Counted from the stretch's first letter, positions 6,535 to 14,127 are shown. The stretch is 16,236 bases of DNA from Flavobacteriales bacterium (GCA_947375085.1 CANCEQ010000051.1:1-16236), one strand, 5' to 3'. Program-made: numbers and translations. Notes: a model not told the origin generated them from the letters alone.

Positions 6535-7167
6535 GTGAATAAGGAAACCAAAATACTGAGCTTTATCTTTTTGTTATTCTTAACAGTTGGATTAATCGGA
6601 CTTTTGAGTCCAATGGAAGCCTCTATTAAAAAACTTTCTTTTTACAATTTATTTTTAACCTTTGGCTTAGTTACATTTTCCTTCAAAAACGAACTCAAAA
6701 AATTTGGAATATCTTTTCTAATCGTCTTTTCGATCGGATTCATTGCTGAATTAATAGGTGTTCATACGGGTTATATTTTTGGCAACTATAGTTATTCAAA
6801 TAAATTGGGAATTTCAATTTTAGATGTGCCATTAATTATAGGTTTTAATTGGGCAATTTTAAGTATTGGTGCCTGGAATCTATGTAAAAACATCACTAAT
6901 CACAAATCAATTAACATACTAATTGCTAGTTTATTAATGGTTCTTTTTGATTTGTGCATGGAGCCAACAGCTATTTACCTTGACTTTTGGAAATGGGACA
7001 ATCAACTTATTCCAATTTACAATTATATTTCCTGGTTTTTTATAAGCTTACCAGCAATATTTTTTATAAGTAAATTTCATACTATCAATAGCGGAATATC
7101 CAAACTAGTATTCTGTTCACAATTACTTTTTTTCATCATTTTAAGCAGTAAAACATTATGGTTTTAG
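6535..7167 (+). CDS. cruF: CruF-like carotenoid biosynthesis protein (DUF422)
   Basis: This 210-residue integral membrane protein has about six or seven hydrophobic helices and the features of the Caroten_synth/DUF422 family: AELIGVHTGYIFGNYSYS (about 71-88), a VPLIIGFNWAI segment (about 98-108), then FDLCMEPTA (about 138-146) with FWKW just after. Characterised CruF proteins hydrate the C1',2' double bond of an acyclic carotenoid end, giving a tertiary 1'-hydroxyl as in myxol or saproxanthin. The start is GTG at 6535; no ATG fits the frame upstream. The gene is 13 bp after crtB and overlaps crtZ by 10 bp. The exact substrate and product are inferred. A CrtD 3',4'-desaturase, which usually works after CruF, is not encoded here. 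Confidence 0.85.
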   Translation: MNKETKILSFIFLLFLTVGLIGLLSPMEASIKKLSFYNLFLTFGLVTFSFKNELKKFGISFLIVFSIGFIAELIGVHTGYIFGNYSYSNKLGISILDVPLIIGFNWAILSIGAWNLCKNITNHKSINILIASLLMVLFDLCMEPTAIYLDFWKWDNQLIPIYNYISWFFISLPAIFFISKFHTINSGISKLVFCSQLLFFIILSSKTLWF

Positions 7168-7622
7168 CAATTACAGTTATAGCGATAACATTTTTTGGAA
7201 TGGAGGGGATGGCTTGGCTTTCACATAAGTACATTATGCACGGTATAGGTTGGGCTCTGCATAAGGACCATCATGAACCTCACCAAAAAAAAACTGAAAA
7301 AAATGATTTGTTTTTCATGATTTTTGCCATTCCAAGTTGGCTTTGCATAATGCTTGGTATGATTTATCAAAATGATATTAGCACATATATTGGCTTTGGA
7401 ATTTTAGTCTATGGAATTTGTTATGTTATTGTACATGACATTTTCATACATCAAAGAATTAAAATCTTAAGAAAAGCTGATAGACCTTATTTTAAAGCAA
7501 TTCGTTTTGCTCATAAGATTCATCACAAACATATTGGTAAAGAAGATGGTGAATGTTTTGGGATGTTATTTGTTCCAAGAAAATATTATATAAAAGCTAA
7601 AAAAGAAAACGCACTAAAATGA
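7158..7622 (+). CDS. crtZ: Beta-carotene 3-hydroxylase CrtZ
   Basis: This is a non-heme di-iron membrane hydroxylase of the fatty-acid-hydroxylase superfamily, 154 residues. It adds 3-hydroxyl groups to beta-ionone rings, turning beta-carotene into zeaxanthin or a monocyclic gamma-carotene derivative into its 3-hydroxy form. The iron-binding histidine clusters are complete: HKYIMH (His23, His28), HKDHH (His35, His38, His39), HDIFIH (His93, His98) and HKIHH (His119, His122, His123). Hydrophobic helices flank them. The start ATG overlaps the end of the cruF-like gene by 10 bp, and the stop overlaps the next start as ATGA, so translation is coupled on both sides. Confidence 0.96.
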   Translation: MVLAITVIAITFFGMEGMAWLSHKYIMHGIGWALHKDHHEPHQKKTEKNDLFFMIFAIPSWLCIMLGMIYQNDISTYIGFGILVYGICYVIVHDIFIHQRIKILRKADRPYFKAIRFAHKIHHKHIGKEDGECFGMLFVPRKYYIKAKKENALK

Positions 7623-8305
7623 AACTTTATCTCTGGTTAAACGTATTTACAATGGGGACATTGTTCCTTTCTTTTGACAAGAAAGTTGGCTTTTATCAAT
7701 ACTTCAAGTCACTCTTTCTTGCGATTACAATTGTTATGCTTGTATTTATACCTTGGGATATTTATTTTACTAAACACAATTACTGGGGATTTACAACAGA
7801 ATATTTGTTTGGAAAGTTCCTCTTTGATCTCCCTTTAGAAGAATGGTTATTTTTCATCTCAGTTCCTTTTTCTTGCACTTTTATACATTATGTAATTAAA
7901 GCTTATTTCAAAAATCCATTTAAAACTAATTTTACAATTCCTTTTTGGTATAGTTTATCGATACTATTGATAATTACAGGTATACTATATCATAATCAAC
8001 CTTATACATTTTGGGCTTTCTTATTGTGTGGAATCGGTTTAAGTATAATAAATTACAAAAGGTCAGAGTTTATGACTGAATTTCTATTGACTTATTTAGT
8101 TTGTCTTATCCCTTTTTTCATAGTAAACAGCATATTAACAGGAAGCTTTACTAAATCTCCAATTGTATATTATAATGAAAACTGTTTTTCAACCATACGC
8201 CTTGGAACAATACCTTTTGAAGATCTATTTTACAATATGCTTTTGATCCTTCTATCTACCTACTTCACTGAATTATTTTACAATTTAAAAACAAAAAAAC
8301 AATGA
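7619..8305 (+). CDS. Lycopene beta-cyclase, fused CrtYcd type
   Basis: This 228-residue membrane protein has about six or seven helices and belongs to the lycopene-cyclase-domain family (CrtYc/CrtYd, CarR, fungal bifunctional cyclases). It is not the FAD-dependent CrtY family: no dinucleotide-binding motif is present. The family motif occurs twice, as PLEEWLFF (72-79) and the weaker PFEDLFYN (199-206). This means the two halves that are separate subunits in actinobacteria are fused here. It should convert the psi ends of lycopene to beta rings. Whether it cyclises one or both ends decides whether the product is monocyclic or beta-carotene-derived, and this cannot be read from the sequence. 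Start and stop both overlap neighbouring genes by 4 bp (ATGA). Confidence 0.9.
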   Translation: MKLYLWLNVFTMGTLFLSFDKKVGFYQYFKSLFLAITIVMLVFIPWDIYFTKHNYWGFTTEYLFGKFLFDLPLEEWLFFISVPFSCTFIHYVIKAYFKNPFKTNFTIPFWYSLSILLIITGILYHNQPYTFWAFLLCGIGLSIINYKRSEFMTEFLLTYLVCLIPFFIVNSILTGSFTKSPIVYYNENCFSTIRLGTIPFEDLFYNMLLILLSTYFTELFYNLKTKKQ

Positions 8306-9192
8306 GAACTTATTCCATTAAAGAACTTGAAAACTATTCAGGTACTAAAGCTCATACCATTCGAATTTGGGAACAACGTTATAGTTTATTAACTCCTCAA
8401 AGAACAGAAACTGGAATAAGATTTTATAATGATGCTGATTTAAAGAAAATTTTATCAACTTCAGTATTATTAAAAAGTGGTTTTAAAATATCCAAAATTG
8501 CTAAACTAGATGAAGAAGAATTAAAAGTAGAGCTTTCCAAAATAGATGGCACTGAAGACTTACAATCGAATACTAAAATTGAACTTCACATCTCCAATTT
8601 ATTATCGGCCGGATTGGATTTTGATGAAATAAAAATGAATTCTGAATTCAGTAAATTAAATGAAAGTTTTGACACATATACAATGTTCTTGTCAATTGTA
8701 TATCCTCTTTTAAATAGAATTGGTGTAATGTGGAGTAAAAATGATATTGATCCTTTACAAGAGCATTTCATTTCAAATTCAATAAAAAAACAACTGAATA
8801 TTGCAACTGATAAATTACCAAATCCTGATAATACAGCTGATGAAATAATCCTTTTCCTTCCTGAAAGTGAAACGCATGATATTGGATTATTATTTGCAAA
8901 CTACATATTAAAACAAGCAAATATTAAGACAATATATTTAGGCCAACAGGTCCCAACTACAAGTTTGATTAAGTTAATAAATGATAGAAAAATAAAAAGG
9001 GCACTAGGTTTTATTTTCTTTTCACCTGGTAAAGAAAAATTATTAAAAGCAGTAAATAGCTTAGCTACTTCTTGTGAAAAAACTGAATTTTATTGGTCTG
9101 GAAATAACGAAACATTAGAATTACTTACTCCTCAAAAAAATCAAATTATACTACAATCCTTAGAAGATTTTCATCAAAAATTAATTCATTAG
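8302..9192 (+). CDS. MerR-family, B12-binding (CarH/LitR-type) light-responsive regulator
   Basis: The 296-residue protein has a MerR winged helix at about 3-70 (YSIKELENYSG, IRIWEQRYSLL, GIRFYND). A four-helix B12-capping bundle follows at about 92-170, then a Rossmann-like cobalamin-binding domain (about 178-296). The diagnostic photoreceptor signature W-x9-EH is exact: Trp144, then Glu154-His155. The lower-axial-ligand motif ExHxxG is present as ETHDIG with His192, followed by YLGQQVP. In characterised CarH proteins, adenosylcobalamin drives tetramer formation and operator binding in the dark, and light breaks the Co-C bond and releases DNA. By analogy this protein should repress the carotenoid operon in the dark. 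It sits inside that operon, coupled to the cyclase by an ATGA overlap and 5 bp before crtI, so it would regulate its own synthesis too. The later Gly-Gly of the B12 motif is replaced by SGN. Confidence 0.93.
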   Translation: MRTYSIKELENYSGTKAHTIRIWEQRYSLLTPQRTETGIRFYNDADLKKILSTSVLLKSGFKISKIAKLDEEELKVELSKIDGTEDLQSNTKIELHISNLLSAGLDFDEIKMNSEFSKLNESFDTYTMFLSIVYPLLNRIGVMWSKNDIDPLQEHFISNSIKKQLNIATDKLPNPDNTADEIILFLPESETHDIGLLFANYILKQANIKTIYLGQQVPTTSLIKLINDRKIKRALGFIFFSPGKEKLLKAVNSLATSCEKTEFYWSGNNETLELLTPQKNQIILQSLEDFHQKLIH

Positions 9193-9197
9193 GCAGT

Positions 9198-10667
9198 ATG
9201 AAAAAAGTTGCAATTATTGGTGGTGGTTTTTCAGGTTTAGCTTCAGCAAGTTACTTAGCTAAAGAAGGATATGAAGTAATATTATTTGAGAAAAACGCTA
9301 CCGTTGGTGGAAGAAATAGAAAATTTTCTGAAAGAGGATTCACGTTTGAAATGGGACCAAGTTGGTATTGGATGCCAGAAGTTTTCGATGGATATTTTGA
9401 AAATTTTAATAAAAAAAGAAGCGATTATTATAGTTTAATTAAATTAAATCCTTCCTTTTCAATTGTTTATAAAGAAGGAGTAAAAATAGACATCCCCTCT
9501 GAACATAAAGAATTAATTGAGTTTTTTGAAAGAATTGAAAAAGGAGCTGGTCAGCGATTTGAGGTATTTATGGAAGATGCTAAATTCAAGTACGAAACCA
9601 GTATGAATAGCTTAATCTATACACCTGGAAAATCAATTTTGGAATTTGCTAAATGGGAAGTTGTTAAAGGTGTTTTTAAGTTAAATTTATTTTCCAATTT
9701 CAAGAAATTTGTCCGCAAATCGTTTAAAGATGAAAAATTAACAGCCTTAATGGATTTTCCTGTTCTTTTTTTAGGATCTGCTCCTGAGAACACTCCTGCT
9801 CTCTACAGTTTAATGAATTATGCAGGTCTAATGCTCGGTACATGGTATCCCGAAAATGGGATGTATCGCATTATTGAATCTATGGGAGAATTAGCAGTAG
9901 AATTAGGAGTGAAAATTCATACCAATGCTGAAGTTTCAAAAATTAATGTGACAAACCAAAAAGCGACTAGTTTAATTGTTAATAATGAAGTAGTTGAATT
10001 TGATGCGATAGTTGCAGCTGGAGATTACAATCATATGGAATCTTTATTACCAAAAGAAGCGAAGAATTATACGGATGAATACTGGGATTCAAGAACATTA
10101 GCTCCTTCATCATTAATCTTCTTTTTAGGTGTAAATAAACCTTTAAACTCTTTAGATCATCATACTTTGTTTTTTGATGAAAGTTTAGACGAACATTCTA
10201 ATGAAATTTACAACGATCCTCAATGGCCTAAAAAGCCTCTTTTTTACGTTTGTAATCCATCAAAGACTGATAAATCAATTGCTCCAGAAGGATGTGAAAA
10301 TATTTTTGTTTTAATTCCGATTGCTCCTGATTTAGAAGATACAGAGGAAATTAGAGAGAAATATTATAAAATTATAATGGAACGTTTAGAAAAACAAGTG
10401 AATGAAAATGTTTCTGAATATGTAATTTACAAACGCTCTTATTGTATAAATGATTTTAAATCAGACTATCATAGTTATAAAGGAAATGCGTATGGCTTGG
10501 CGAATACACTTCGTCAAACAGCCATTTTAAAACCGAAATTGAATAACAAACAGCTAAAAAATATGGTTTATGCTGGACAATTAACCGTTCCTGGACCTGG
10601 AATGCCTCCTGCATTAATTAGTGGTAAATTAGCTGCAGATGAAATCATTAACTATTTCAAAAAATGA
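9198..10667 (+). CDS. crtI: Phytoene desaturase CrtI
   Basis: This FAD-dependent desaturase/isomerase, 489 residues, takes phytoene to lycopene (or neurosporene) by successive desaturations at the membrane. The N-terminal dinucleotide-binding motif is GGGFSG (8-13), followed by GYEVILFEKN and VGGRNRKFSERGFTFEMGPSW, typical of CrtI. The C-terminal bacterial phytoene-dehydrogenase signature lies around 456-484 (YAGQLTVPGPGMPPALISGK). The related CrtD and CrtN enzymes are alternatives. As it is the only desaturase gene in a cluster with crtB, CrtI is by far the best call. The stop codon overlaps the start of the DUF2141 gene (ATGA). Confidence 0.96.
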   Translation: MKKVAIIGGGFSGLASASYLAKEGYEVILFEKNATVGGRNRKFSERGFTFEMGPSWYWMPEVFDGYFENFNKKRSDYYSLIKLNPSFSIVYKEGVKIDIPSEHKELIEFFERIEKGAGQRFEVFMEDAKFKYETSMNSLIYTPGKSILEFAKWEVVKGVFKLNLFSNFKKFVRKSFKDEKLTALMDFPVLFLGSAPENTPALYSLMNYAGLMLGTWYPENGMYRIIESMGELAVELGVKIHTNAEVSKINVTNQKATSLIVNNEVVEFDAIVAAGDYNHMESLLPKEAKNYTDEYWDSRTLAPSSLIFFLGVNKPLNSLDHHTLFFDESLDEHSNEIYNDPQWPKKPLFYVCNPSKTDKSIAPEGCENIFVLIPIAPDLEDTEEIREKYYKIIMERLEKQVNENVSEYVIYKRSYCINDFKSDYHSYKGNAYGLANTLRQTAILKPKLNNKQLKNMVYAGQLTVPGPGMPPALISGKLAADEIINYFKK

Positions 10668-11089
10668 AAAAATTACTATCTTTTTTACTCATTTTGACTA
10701 CCTTTTCTTTTACTAATTCTACTAGTACTGAACTTATTATTGAAGTTGTAGGACTAGATAGTGCAAAAAAAGGAAACTTAAGAATTGGTATATTTAAAAA
10801 AGAAGGATTTTTAAAACCTGACAAAGCAGTAGATGGCAAAATTGTACCTGTCACAAATTCGAATATGCATGTTTCGTTTAAAAACCTTCCTGCTGGATCT
10901 TACGGCGTAGCAGTTGTTCATGATCAAGATAAAAACGGAAAACTTTCTACTAATTTAGTTGGCTATCCAACTGAACCTTATGGTTTTTCAAACAATAAAT
11001 TTGGAAATTTTGGTCCACCAAGCTTTAGCGATGCCGCTATTAAATTAGAAGAAGGTAAAACAACTGAAATTAAGATAAAATTGAAGTGA
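10664..11089 (+). CDS. DUF2141 secreted/periplasmic protein
   Basis: This 141-residue protein has a clear signal peptide (about 1-20) and no lipobox. The mature part matches DUF2141: an opening beta strand with LRIGIFKKEGF, then LPAGSYGVAVVHDQDKNGKL and a PYGFSNNKFGNFGPPSF block, then a final strand rich in Glu/Lys. The family has no established biochemical function, and the fold resembles small all-beta extracytoplasmic domains. It is the last gene of the carotenoid operon and overlaps crtI by 4 bp. It is therefore made together with membrane pigment enzymes, although it acts outside the cytoplasm. A role in carotenoid placement, binding or outer-membrane delivery is conceivable but unproven. 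No convincing intrinsic terminator follows it. Confidence 0.9.
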   Translation: MKKLLSFLLILTTFSFTNSTSTELIIEVVGLDSAKKGNLRIGIFKKEGFLKPDKAVDGKIVPVTNSNMHVSFKNLPAGSYGVAVVHDQDKNGKLSTNLVGYPTEPYGFSNNKFGNFGPPSFSDAAIKLEEGKTTEIKIKLK

Positions 11090-11135
11090 GCCTATTTTGC
11101 GAAAGGAAACAAGCAAATATTTAAATACTAATAAG

Positions 11136-11561
11136 TTATTTTTTATTAGACTTATTTGAAAATTCAGTATCACAATTTTTACATCGAAATACTTCTTTAT
11201 AGTATAGTGGGAAAACAGTAAATAGAAATGAAACGATTATAGCTAACAAACCTTTAATATTCTTTACAGACTTAAATCCTGAAACTAGATTTGTAGAATC
11301 ACATTTAGGGCATTTAATCAGCTCATTATTTGAATCTTTAAATGGAGTTTCTTCTATCTCTTTTAGTATTTCAATAGATCTAACTAAATCGTCTTCTAAA
11401 ACTTTTAATTTAATTCCACCAACAGTAAAATTTAATAAAGGATAGATAGAAACAATATTATCATCAACTAAAAAACATTCTATTTCTTCATCTTCTAATC
11501 GAGCCATCAAAATATGCGCATCGATAGAATTATCAAAAGTTTTTAAAGTAATTTGATTCAT
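11136..11561 (-). CDS. DUF2007 protein with membrane-split zinc ribbon
   Basis: The N-terminal ~70 residues match DUF2007 (putative signal-transducing domain): LKTFDNSIDAHILMARLEDEEIECFLVDDN, here read as residues 6-35, followed by GGIKLKVLEDDL. The C-terminal half has a zinc-ribbon-like cysteine pair, CPKC (84-87), a hydrophobic stretch long enough to cross or enter the membrane (about 104-121), and a second pair, CKNC (127-130). The function is unknown. If both pairs bind one zinc, the hydrophobic stretch must form a hairpin or stay peripheral. Otherwise the two pairs lie on opposite sides of the membrane. The gene starts 27 bp after the TlpA-like gene and converges on the carotenoid operon. 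Confidence 0.8.
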   Translation of the reverse strand: MNQITLKTFDNSIDAHILMARLEDEEIECFLVDDNIVSIYPLLNFTVGGIKLKVLEDDLVRSIEILKEIEETPFKDSNNELIKCPKCDSTNLVSGFKSVKNIKGLLAIIVSFLFTVFPLYYKEVFRCKNCDTEFSNKSNKK

Positions 11562-11588
11562 GAAAAGTGGTTAATATATTAAGTTGTA

Positions 11589-12089
11589 CTACTTCTTCAA
11601 CAATCCATCTAGCGCAATATGCAGACCTAAACCTCTTAATTGTTGTCCTTTAGCTACGATTTTTTGCTCTCCATCTATCAAAACTCCAAAAGGAATTGAA
11701 CTTGCCCCATAAGCTCTTGAAGCAATCCCATCTTTATCCCAAGCGTGATTTTTCCAAATTAACCTATCATCAGCAATAGCCTTTGTCCAAGGTTCAATCG
11801 AACGATCTAACGATACACTAAAAACTTCAAAACCTTTACCGTTTTTAAATTTCAGTTTATTATACTTCGCATACGCTTCAACCACATTTGGATTTTCATT
11901 TCGACAAGGTCCGCACCAAGATGCCCAAAAATCGATAAGCACCATTTTCCCTTTCAAACTTGAAAGTTTAATCGTTTTTCCTGCTGGATTTACCAATTCA
12001 ATTTCAGGTGCAACATCACCTGTTTGCAACGAAACACTTGATGTAAATGAAAAGCAAATGATAATTAATAATGAAGCTATATATTTCAT
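11589..12089 (-). CDS. TlpA/ResA-like periplasmic thioredoxin
   Basis: This is an exported thiol-disulfide oxidoreductase of the TlpA/AhpC-TSA type. From the chosen start it has 166 residues. A signal peptide (about 1-20) is followed by GDVAPEIEL, a thioredoxin fold and the active site WCGPC with Cys59 and Cys62. Further along, SSIPFGVLID contains the cis-proline expected opposite the active site. Such proteins reduce disulfides of c-type cytochromes or other envelope proteins; the partner is not shown by the context. The frame extends upstream to a TTG at 12117-12119 (10 more residues). That start would spoil the signal peptide and lie in a repeat-like sequence, so the ATG at 12087-12089 is preferred. 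It lies 90 bp after murA and may have its own promoter there. Confidence 0.9.
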   Translation of the reverse strand: MKYIASLLIIICFSFTSSVSLQTGDVAPEIELVNPAGKTIKLSSLKGKMVLIDFWASWCGPCRNENPNVVEAYAKYNKLKFKNGKGFEVFSVSLDRSIEPWTKAIADDRLIWKNHAWDKDGIASRAYGASSIPFGVLIDGEQKIVAKGQQLRGLGLHIALDGLLKK

Positions 12090-12119
12090 ATTTAAATAGT
12101 TAAAAATCCTCTCCCTCAA

Positions 12120-12134
12120 CTTCGACAGGTTCAG
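12120..12134. repeat. REP-like fragment in the murA-tlpA spacer
   Basis: CTTCGACAGGTTCAG differs at one base from CTTCGACAGGCTCAG, a core often seen in dispersed REP-type intergenic repeats of many bacteria, including Bacteroidota. Only this one copy is present in the window, so its repetitive nature cannot be confirmed here. Confidence 0.35.
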
Positions 12135-12136
12135 TT

Positions 12137-12148
12137 TTCGTTAACGAA
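12137..12148. promoter_or_regulatory. 12-bp perfect palindrome TTCGTTAACGAA upstream of tlpA-like gene
   Basis: TTCGTTAACGAA is a perfect palindrome in the 90-bp spacer after murA, about 48 bp upstream of the TlpA-like start. It could be a protein-binding site for that gene or part of the adjacent REP-like element. No T run follows, so it is not an intrinsic terminator. Confidence 0.3.
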
Positions 12149-12179
12149 TCTTAACATTAAACTTATTCTCAACCTTAAT

Positions 12180-13487
12180 TTACTTGATTCTACGAATATC
12201 AGCTCCAAGATTTTTCAAACGAATATCAATATCTTGGTATCCTCTATCGATTTGTTCGATGTTATGAATAGTGCTTTTCCCTTTCGCTGAAAGTGCAGCA
12301 ATCAATAAAGATACACCTGCACGAATATCAGGAGAAGTCATTGAAATACCTTTTAATGAATGTTCATTATTTAAACCAATAACAGTGGCTCTATGTGGAT
12401 CACACAAAATAATTTGAGCTCCCATATCGATTAATTTATCCACAAAGAACAAACGAGATTCAAACATTTTTTGATGAATCAATACACTTCCTTTCGCTTG
12501 AGTAGCTACTACTAAAATAATTGATAATAAATCTGGTGTAAATCCAGGCCAAGGTGCATCAGCAATCGTTAAAATAGAACCGTCAATAAATGTATCTATT
12601 TCATAAGAATCTTGAGCAGCAACGAAAATATCATCCCCTCTTCTTTCTAATTTAATCCCTAATTTCCTAAAAACATCTGGAATTATTCCTAAATTATCCC
12701 AACTAACATCTTTAATTGTAATTTCAGATTTAGTCATTGCTGCTAAACCAATGAAACTACCTATCTCAATCATATCAGGCAGAATTCTATGGTAACACCC
12801 TTTTAATTCTTTTACACCTTGAATAATCAACATATTTGAAGCGATACCACTGATATTCGCTCCCATTGAATTTAACATTTTACATAACTGCTGTAAATAT
12901 GGTTCACATGCAGCATTGTAAATTGTCGTTTCTCCTTCTGCTAAAACAGCAGCCATTAATATATTTGCAGTACCAGTAACAGATGCTTCATCTAAATGAA
13001 TATATGTCCCAGTCAGTTTTTCAGCATCAACACTGTAAAAATGTTCACCTGCGTCATAATTAAATACCGCTCCTAATTTTACAAATCCTTCAAAATGAGT
13101 ATCTAATCTTCTACGACCAATTTTATCACCTCCTGGTTTTGGAATAAACCCTCTTCCGAATCGAGCTAATAATGGTCCAACAATCATAATAGAACCTCTT
13201 AAAGAACCAGCTCTTTTTTTGAAATCGTCTGATTCTAAGTAAGGTAAATCAATGTCTTTCGCTTGAAAAATATAGGTTCCCTTTTCTACTTTTTCAACCT
13301 TCACCCCCATTGTTTGCAACAAACTAATCAATTTGTTTACATCAATGATATCAGGAATATTTGAAATAGTAACTTTTTCAGGAGTTAATAAAACTGCACA
13401 TAAAATTTGTAAAGCTTCATTTTTCGCTCCTTGAGGGATCAATTCACCTTTTAATGGTTTACCACCATAAATTTCAAAAGACGCCAT
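12180..13487 (-). CDS. murA: UDP-N-acetylglucosamine 1-carboxyvinyltransferase MurA (Asp variant)
   Basis: MurA transfers enolpyruvyl from PEP to UDP-GlcNAc, the first committed step of peptidoglycan synthesis, in the cytoplasm. The 435-residue protein shows the inside-out alpha/beta barrel pattern. It has the KNEAL motif (Lys22, Asn23) near the start and the flexible-loop motif PGGDKIGRRRLDTH (about 118-131). The loop position that is Cys115 in E. coli MurA, the residue alkylated by fosfomycin, is Asp121 here. Asp at this site is known in mycobacterial, chlamydial and borrelial MurA and gives an active, fosfomycin-insensitive enzyme. GTANILMAAVLAEG and the C-terminal SPDIRAGVSLLIAAL are also typical. 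The gene is 3 bp after the DUF4290 gene, so they form an operon. Confidence 0.97.
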   Translation of the reverse strand: MASFEIYGGKPLKGELIPQGAKNEALQILCAVLLTPEKVTISNIPDIIDVNKLISLLQTMGVKVEKVEKGTYIFQAKDIDLPYLESDDFKKRAGSLRGSIMIVGPLLARFGRGFIPKPGGDKIGRRRLDTHFEGFVKLGAVFNYDAGEHFYSVDAEKLTGTYIHLDEASVTGTANILMAAVLAEGETTIYNAACEPYLQQLCKMLNSMGANISGIASNMLIIQGVKELKGCYHRILPDMIEIGSFIGLAAMTKSEITIKDVSWDNLGIIPDVFRKLGIKLERRGDDIFVAAQDSYEIDTFIDGSILTIADAPWPGFTPDLLSIILVVATQAKGSVLIHQKMFESRLFFVDKLIDMGAQIILCDPHRATVIGLNNEHSLKGISMTSPDIRAGVSLLIAALSAKGKSTIHNIEQIDRGYQDIDIRLKNLGADIRRIK

Positions 13488-13490
13488 GAT

Positions 13491-14120
13491 TTATTGTTTT
13501 TTAAATTTCTTTTTCGGTTGTTGTTTCTTGGAATTGTTTTTATTTTGATTCGCTTGAATTCCGTAGGCTTTTAAAATAGCGTTTGTAGATAATAAATCAT
13601 CTGGATTTTCAAGAACCAATTCTTTTTTAGACAATTCAGCCATTTGATTGGCAATTACGTTATTTTCAACAGCATCATTATTAAAAACTAGAAATTGTTT
13701 TTTCATAAAATTAGCCATTGATCTTGTCAAATAACCTTTTTCTTTTTCGTCTTTTATTTCGCTCGATTGCTCAAGAATTTTTTGAGTGTACTTCCCGTAA
13801 TGACCATAACGTATTTTACTAGAAGGATATTCAACTCTTTCTGGCTTAGCAGCTAATTCTTCCGGTTTTGGTAATTCATAAGGAGAATCTGCATCTAACT
13901 TAAAATCAGACATTACAAACAAATGCGTCCATAATTTGTGGCGAAAATCATCAACATCTCTTAAATGTGGATTTAACTGTCCCATCACCTCAATGATAGC
14001 CTGCGCAGCACGATTACGTTCAGCTCTGTCTTCAATCTCCATTGCATGAATAATCATATTCTGAACATTTCTTCCATATTCAGGCAACATCAATTTCGGA
14101 CGTGTTGTATTGTATTCCAT
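13491..14120 (-). CDS. DUF4290 protein
   Basis: This 209-residue cytoplasmic protein begins MEYNTTRPKLMLPEYGRNVQ, the conserved opening of DUF4290, a family I know only from Bacteroidota. It is mostly helical and ends in a Lys/Gln/Asn-rich basic tail (about 190-209), which might bind nucleic acid or another acidic partner. It has no signal peptide or membrane segment. The function is unknown. It lies 3 bp upstream of murA, so the two are very probably co-transcribed and a role connected with envelope synthesis is possible, though the link is only positional. Confidence 0.9.
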   Translation of the reverse strand: MEYNTTRPKLMLPEYGRNVQNMIIHAMEIEDRAERNRAAQAIIEVMGQLNPHLRDVDDFRHKLWTHLFVMSDFKLDADSPYELPKPEELAAKPERVEYPSSKIRYGHYGKYTQKILEQSSEIKDEKEKGYLTRSMANFMKKQFLVFNNDAVENNVIANQMAELSKKELVLENPDDLLSTNAILKAYGIQANQNKNNSKKQQPKKKFKKQ

Positions 14121-14127
14121 TTTCTTA

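Noticed and set aside
8586..8771. Minus-strand frame within the MerR gene, and a similar one at 10657-10854 within DUF2141
   Set aside because: Both are short antisense shadows of well-supported genes, with no recognisable features.
11090..11149. Terminator between the convergent DUF2141 and DUF2007 genes
   Set aside because: Only a 7-bp all-AT repeat (CTAATAA/TTATTAG) and a 5-bp TTTGC/GCAAA pair are found, too weak for a confident intrinsic terminator.
12090..12119. N-terminal extension of the TlpA-like protein from TTG at 12117-12119
   Set aside because: It needs a rare start codon, lies partly in a REP-like sequence and would hide an otherwise standard signal peptide.
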